DNA of 10,005 nucleotides. Origin: Pseudomonadota bacterium (lineage in GTDB: Bacteria; Pseudomonadota; Alphaproteobacteria; Rhizobiales; Rhizobiaceae). Below are positions 7,354 through 10,005 of the stretch, in pieces. The stretch is from assembly GCA_023388675.1 (NCBI GenBank), contig JAEWFU010000113.1, forward strand, positions 1 to 10,005, in the 5' to 3' direction. The position numbers and the translations under genes are program-made. The first letter of the stretch is position 1, and each line of letters opens with the position of its first letter. The notes under the pieces were generated by a model. The model saw only the letters and a program-made list of their open reading frames with translations. It searched no databases and was not told where the DNA came from.

Positions 7354-7790
7354 TGACGCGCAAACAGAAGCGACTTGCGGTGATCGGCGGGGCCATGCTG
7401 TTTCTCGCGCTGGCGTCGGGATTGACGCTTTATGCGCTCGGCCAGAAGACTTCGTATTTTTACATGCCGGCGGAGCTTGCCGGGGCACAAATAGAGCCGG
7501 GCCAGCGCATCAGGCTCGGCGGACTGGTCGAGAAAGGCACCGTGGTTCGCGGTGAAGGACGGGACATCTCGTTTTCGGTGACCGATCAGGTCGGTTCCGT
7601 AACCGTCGCCTACAGCGGCATCCTGCCCGATCTTTTTCGAGAGGAGCAGGGTGTCGTGACCGAGGGAACACTGCGGCAGGACGGTGTTTTCGTCGCCGAC
7701 AGCGTACTTGCGAAGCACGACGAGAACTACATGCCAAGGGAAGTGGCTGACGGTCTCAAGGCCAACGGCCTTTGGCAGCACGCGGACTAA
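7350..7790 (+). CDS. ccmE: Periplasmic heme chaperone CcmE (CycJ)
   Basis: CcmE receives heme exported with CcmABCD and hands it to CcmF. The 146-residue protein has a basic N-terminus, one membrane anchor (about 9-30) and a periplasmic OB-fold beta-barrel. The covalent heme-binding motif HDENYMP is present, with His123 and Tyr127, followed by a short flexible tail. Length and motif are normal, and the classical His places it in the canonical class rather than the Cys-type CcmE variants. The ATG at 7350 overlaps the ccmI stop (ATGA), suggesting translational coupling; a second ATG directly follows at 7353. Supplying CcmABC must come from genes elsewhere, as none is in this window. Confidence 0.96.
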   Translation: MMTRKQKRLAVIGGAMLFLALASGLTLYALGQKTSYFYMPAELAGAQIEPGQRIRLGGLVEKGTVVRGEGRDISFSVTDQVGSVTVAYSGILPDLFREEQGVVTEGTLRQDGVFVADSVLAKHDENYMPREVADGLKANGLWQHAD

Positions 7791-7791
7791 C

Positions 7792-7796
7792 GGAGG
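7792..7796 (+). promoter_or_regulatory. Shine-Dalgarno site for the TTG start of ccmF
   Basis: GGAGG sits 9 nt before the TTG at 7806 and directly behind the ccmE stop. It supports initiation at this rare start codon, which gives the family-typical N-terminus (M)IVETGHFAL. Confidence 0.75.
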
Positions 7797-7805
7797 CAAG
7801 GAACG

Positions 7806-9800
7806 TTGATCGTCGAAACCGGCCACTTCGCGCTCGTACTGGCGTTCGCGCTGGCGCTGGTTCAGTTCGCCGTTCCGCTGTTTGGTGCGCGGGCAGGCGA
7901 TGCACGGCTGATGGCGGTGGGTGGCCCGGCAGCCATCGCGGGGTTCGCCCTGGTGATGTTGTCGTTTGCCGCCTTGACGATCGCCTATATGCAGTCCGAC
8001 TTTTCGGTTGCGAATGTCTGGGAGAATTCCCATTCGCTGAAGCCGATGCTCTACAAGGTGACCGGCGTGTGGGGCAATCACGAAGGCTCGATGCTGCTGT
8101 GGGTGCTCATCCTCACCTTCTTCGGTGCGCTCGTGGCCTGGTTCAGCGGCAACCTTCCCGCGACGCTGCGGGCGAACGTCTTGTCGATACAGGGCCTGAT
8201 CGGGGCAGCATTTCTGCTGTTCATCCTCGCCACTTCCAATCCCTTTGCCCGCATCAACCCGGCTCCGATCGAGGGACGCGACCTCAATCCCATTCTGCAG
8301 GACATCGGATTGGCGGTGCATCCCCCGCTGCTTTATCTCGGCTATGTCGGCTTTTCCGTCTGCTTTTCGTTCGCGGTGGCAGCGCTCATCGAGGGCAGGA
8401 TCGACGCGGCGTGGGCGCGCTGGGTACGACCGTGGACGCTTGCAGCGTGGATCTTCCTGACGGGCGGTATCGCGATGGGCTCCTACTGGGCCTATTACGA
8501 ATTGGGCTGGGGCGGCTGGTGGTTCTGGGACCCGGTTGAGAATGCGTCGTTCCTGCCCTGGCTGTCGGGAACCGCGCTGCTTCATTCGGCCATCGTCATG
8601 GAAAAGCGTTCGGCGTTGAAGATATGGACACTGCTTCTGGCGATATTGACGTTCTCATTATCGCTGCTGGGCACCTTCCTCGTGCGCTCCGGCGTGCTGA
8701 CCTCGGTCCATGCTTTTGCGACCGACCCCTCGCGCGGTCTGTTCATACTTGCAATCCTTGTCTTCTTCATCGGGGGTTCGTTGAGCCTGTTCGCCCTCCG
8801 CGCGGCTTCGCTGACACAGGGCGGCCTCTTCCAGCCTATCTCGCGCGAGGGCGCGCTGGTGCTCAACAACCTGTTTCTGACCACGGCGACAGCGACCGTG
8901 CTGATCGGAACGCTCTATCCGTTGCTTGTGGAAGCGGTGACGGGCGACAAGATTTCGGTGGGTGCGCCGTTCTTCAACATGACCTTCGTGCCGCTCGTAG
9001 TACCTTTGCTTCTGGCGGTGCCGTTCGGGCCCCTGCTTGCCTGGAAGCGTGGCGATCTTGCAGGCGTCGCCCAGCGTCTTTTCGTGGCGGCGGGCGGTGC
9101 GCTGCTGGCAGTCATGATCGTGCTTTTCCTCGTCGACGGAACGGGCGTGTTGGCTGCCTTCGGCATCGGTCTGGCTGTCTGGCTAATGCTGGGTGCGCTG
9201 ACGGACCTCGCGCTCAAGGCCGGCGTCGGCAATGTCGGGACACGAGTGGCGGTTAGGCGGTTTATCGGCCTGCCGCGTTCCGTCTTCGGCACCGCCCTCG
9301 CGCATTTCGGTCTTGGCGTCACGACGCTCGGCATCGTCGCCGTCACTTCCCTGGAAGTTGAGGAGATTGCGATCATGCGTCCCGGCGAGACGGTTTCGGC
9401 TGCCGGATACTCGCTGCGCTTCGAGGGAATCGCGCCCTATAGAGGACCGAACTACACCGAAGATCAGGGGCGCTTTGTCTATTTCGACGAGGCCGGGCGC
9501 GAGATCGGTGAAATCGTGTCTTCCAAGCGGCTTTATACGGCCCGCCAGATGCCGACGACCGAAGCGGGCATCGCGACACGTGGCTTCAGCCAGCTTTATG
9601 TGTCCCTGGGCGATCCGACCGCCGACGGCGGCGTGGTCGTGCGGGTGTGGTGGAAGCCGCTCGTCCTGCTGATCTGGCTGGGCGGCGTGGTGATGATGGC
9701 AGGTGGCACCGTTTCGCTTCTCGATCGTCGATTGCGGATCGGCGCTCCCGCACCCCGGCGTGAGCGAGCCGCTCGGTCCGTCGAGGCCGCAGCCCAATGA
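7806..9800 (+). CDS. ccmF: Heme lyase subunit CcmF (CycK)
   Basis: CcmF is the multi-pass inner-membrane heme handling protein that attaches heme from CcmE to apocytochrome c, working with CcmH and CcmI. The 664-residue protein has many hydrophobic segments, from about 8-26 to a last one near 620-636. The periplasmic WWD heme-binding motif [12 protein letters not shown] is at 235-246. Histidines expected as heme ligands are at 172 ([11 protein letters not shown]), 260 (LLHSAIV), 302 (SVHAFATDP) and 500 (AHFGLGV). A large periplasmic domain (about 516-615) precedes the last helix. Length is normal. The start is TTG, supported by GGAGG 9 nt upstream and the family-typical IVETGH beginning. It lies 15 nt after ccmE, and its stop overlaps ccmH by 4 nt. 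Confidence 0.96.
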   Translation: MIVETGHFALVLAFALALVQFAVPLFGARAGDARLMAVGGPAAIAGFALVMLSFAALTIAYMQSDFSVANVWENSHSLKPMLYKVTGVWGNHEGSMLLWVLILTFFGALVAWFSGNLPATLRANVLSIQGLIGAAFLLFILATSNPFARINPAPIEGRDLNPILQDIGLAVHPPLLYLGYVGFSVCFSFAVAALIEGRIDAAWARWVRPWTLAAWIFLTGGIAMGSYWAYYELGWGGWWFWDPVENASFLPWLSGTALLHSAIVMEKRSALKIWTLLLAILTFSLSLLGTFLVRSGVLTSVHAFATDPSRGLFILAILVFFIGGSLSLFALRAASLTQGGLFQPISREGALVLNNLFLTTATATVLIGTLYPLLVEAVTGDKISVGAPFFNMTFVPLVVPLLLAVPFGPLLAWKRGDLAGVAQRLFVAAGGALLAVMIVLFLVDGTGVLAAFGIGLAVWLMLGALTDLALKAGVGNVGTRVAVRRFIGLPRSVFGTALAHFGLGVTTLGIVAVTSLEVEEIAIMRPGETVSAAGYSLRFEGIAPYRGPNYTEDQGRFVYFDEAGREIGEIVSSKRLYTARQMPTTEAGIATRGFSQLYVSLGDPTADGGVVVRVWWKPLVLLIWLGGVVMMAGGTVSLLDRRLRIGAPAPRRERAARSVEAAAQ

Positions 9801-10005
9801 AGCGCCTCATCGCAACATTCTTTCTTTGCCTCGCCCTGGCGGTGCCGGCGTTCGCGGTCCAGCCATCGGAAGTTCTGGATGATCCGGTCCTCGAGAAGCG
9901 GGCTCGCAAGCTTTCTGCCGGCTTGCGATGCATGGTCTGCCAGAACCAGTCTATCGACGACTCCGATGCCGAACTGGCTCGCGATCTGCGCGTGCTGGTG
10001 CGCGA
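9797..10005 (+). CDS. ccmH: Cytochrome c maturation thioredoxin-like protein CcmH (CycL), cut by window end
   Basis: Only the first 69 codons are present, with the gene running off the window. The ATG overlaps the ccmF stop (ATGA), indicating coupled translation. The product begins with a signal peptide ([20 protein letters not shown]), then the CcmH signature [19 protein letters not shown] with the redox pair Cys45 and Cys48. This CXXC reduces the apocytochrome c heme-binding cysteines before ligation by CcmF. The full rhizobial protein is about 150 residues with a C-terminal membrane anchor not seen here. In rhizobia the gene order cycH-J-K-L is usually followed by a DegP-type protease, so that is the expected next gene. 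Confidence 0.95.
   Translation, partial: MKRLIATFFLCLALAVPAFAVQPSEVLDDPVLEKRARKLSAGLRCMVCQNQSIDDSDAELARDLRVLVR

Noticed and set aside
7284..8585. 433-codon - strand frame opposite ccmI, ccmE and ccmF
   Set aside because: The + strand carries clear CcmE and CcmF motifs across the same bases; the antisense product is Arg/Gln/His-rich with no family features.

Overview
The window reads as a high-GC alphaproteobacterial chromosome segment, most likely Hyphomicrobiales (Rhizobiales; Rhizobium/Mesorhizobium-like). This is inferred from gene content: a gene-transfer-agent (GTA)/siphophage-type tail-tip protein, a FeuP/FeuQ-type two-component system, and a cytochrome c maturation operon of the rhizobial cycHJKL type. 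All recognised genes are on the + strand. Taxonomy rests on gene content and protein motifs, not on a database search.

Region 1 (1-3041) is phage/GTA-derived. A large ORF (82-2790) encodes the C-terminal ~900 residues of a GTA gp15-like host-specificity protein: a glycoside-hydrolase-like TIM barrel, a phage-tail domain and a C-terminal beta-rich part. Its expected N-terminal third is not joined to it, because two in-frame stops (40-42, 46-48) lie just before the homology begins. A 68-aa holin-like membrane protein follows with a strong ribosome binding site.

Region 2 (3042-5579) is a signalling cassette: a small exported protein with two cysteines (candidate FeuN), an OmpR-type response regulator (FeuP-like) and a PhoQ-like membrane sensor kinase (FeuQ-like). 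In rhizobia FeuPQ controls cyclic glucan export and osmoadaptation, and has been linked to iron uptake.

Region 3 (5640-6140) is a glycine-zipper lipoprotein of the 17 kDa surface antigen type.

Region 4 (6226-10005) is the cytochrome c maturation operon ccmI-ccmE-ccmF-ccmH (cycHJKL), tightly packed with two 4-nt ATGA overlaps and a 15-nt gap. CcmE carries heme to CcmF, which ligates it to apocytochrome c presented by CcmI and reduced through CcmH. ccmH runs off the window end.

No tRNA, rRNA, CRISPR array, insertion sequence, attachment site or convincing intrinsic terminator was seen. No stretch over 300 bases lacks a gene. Most of the window is conserved alphaproteobacterial content. The least ordinary points are the interrupted gp15, the holin-like gene directly behind it, and the small exported protein in front of the two-component system.
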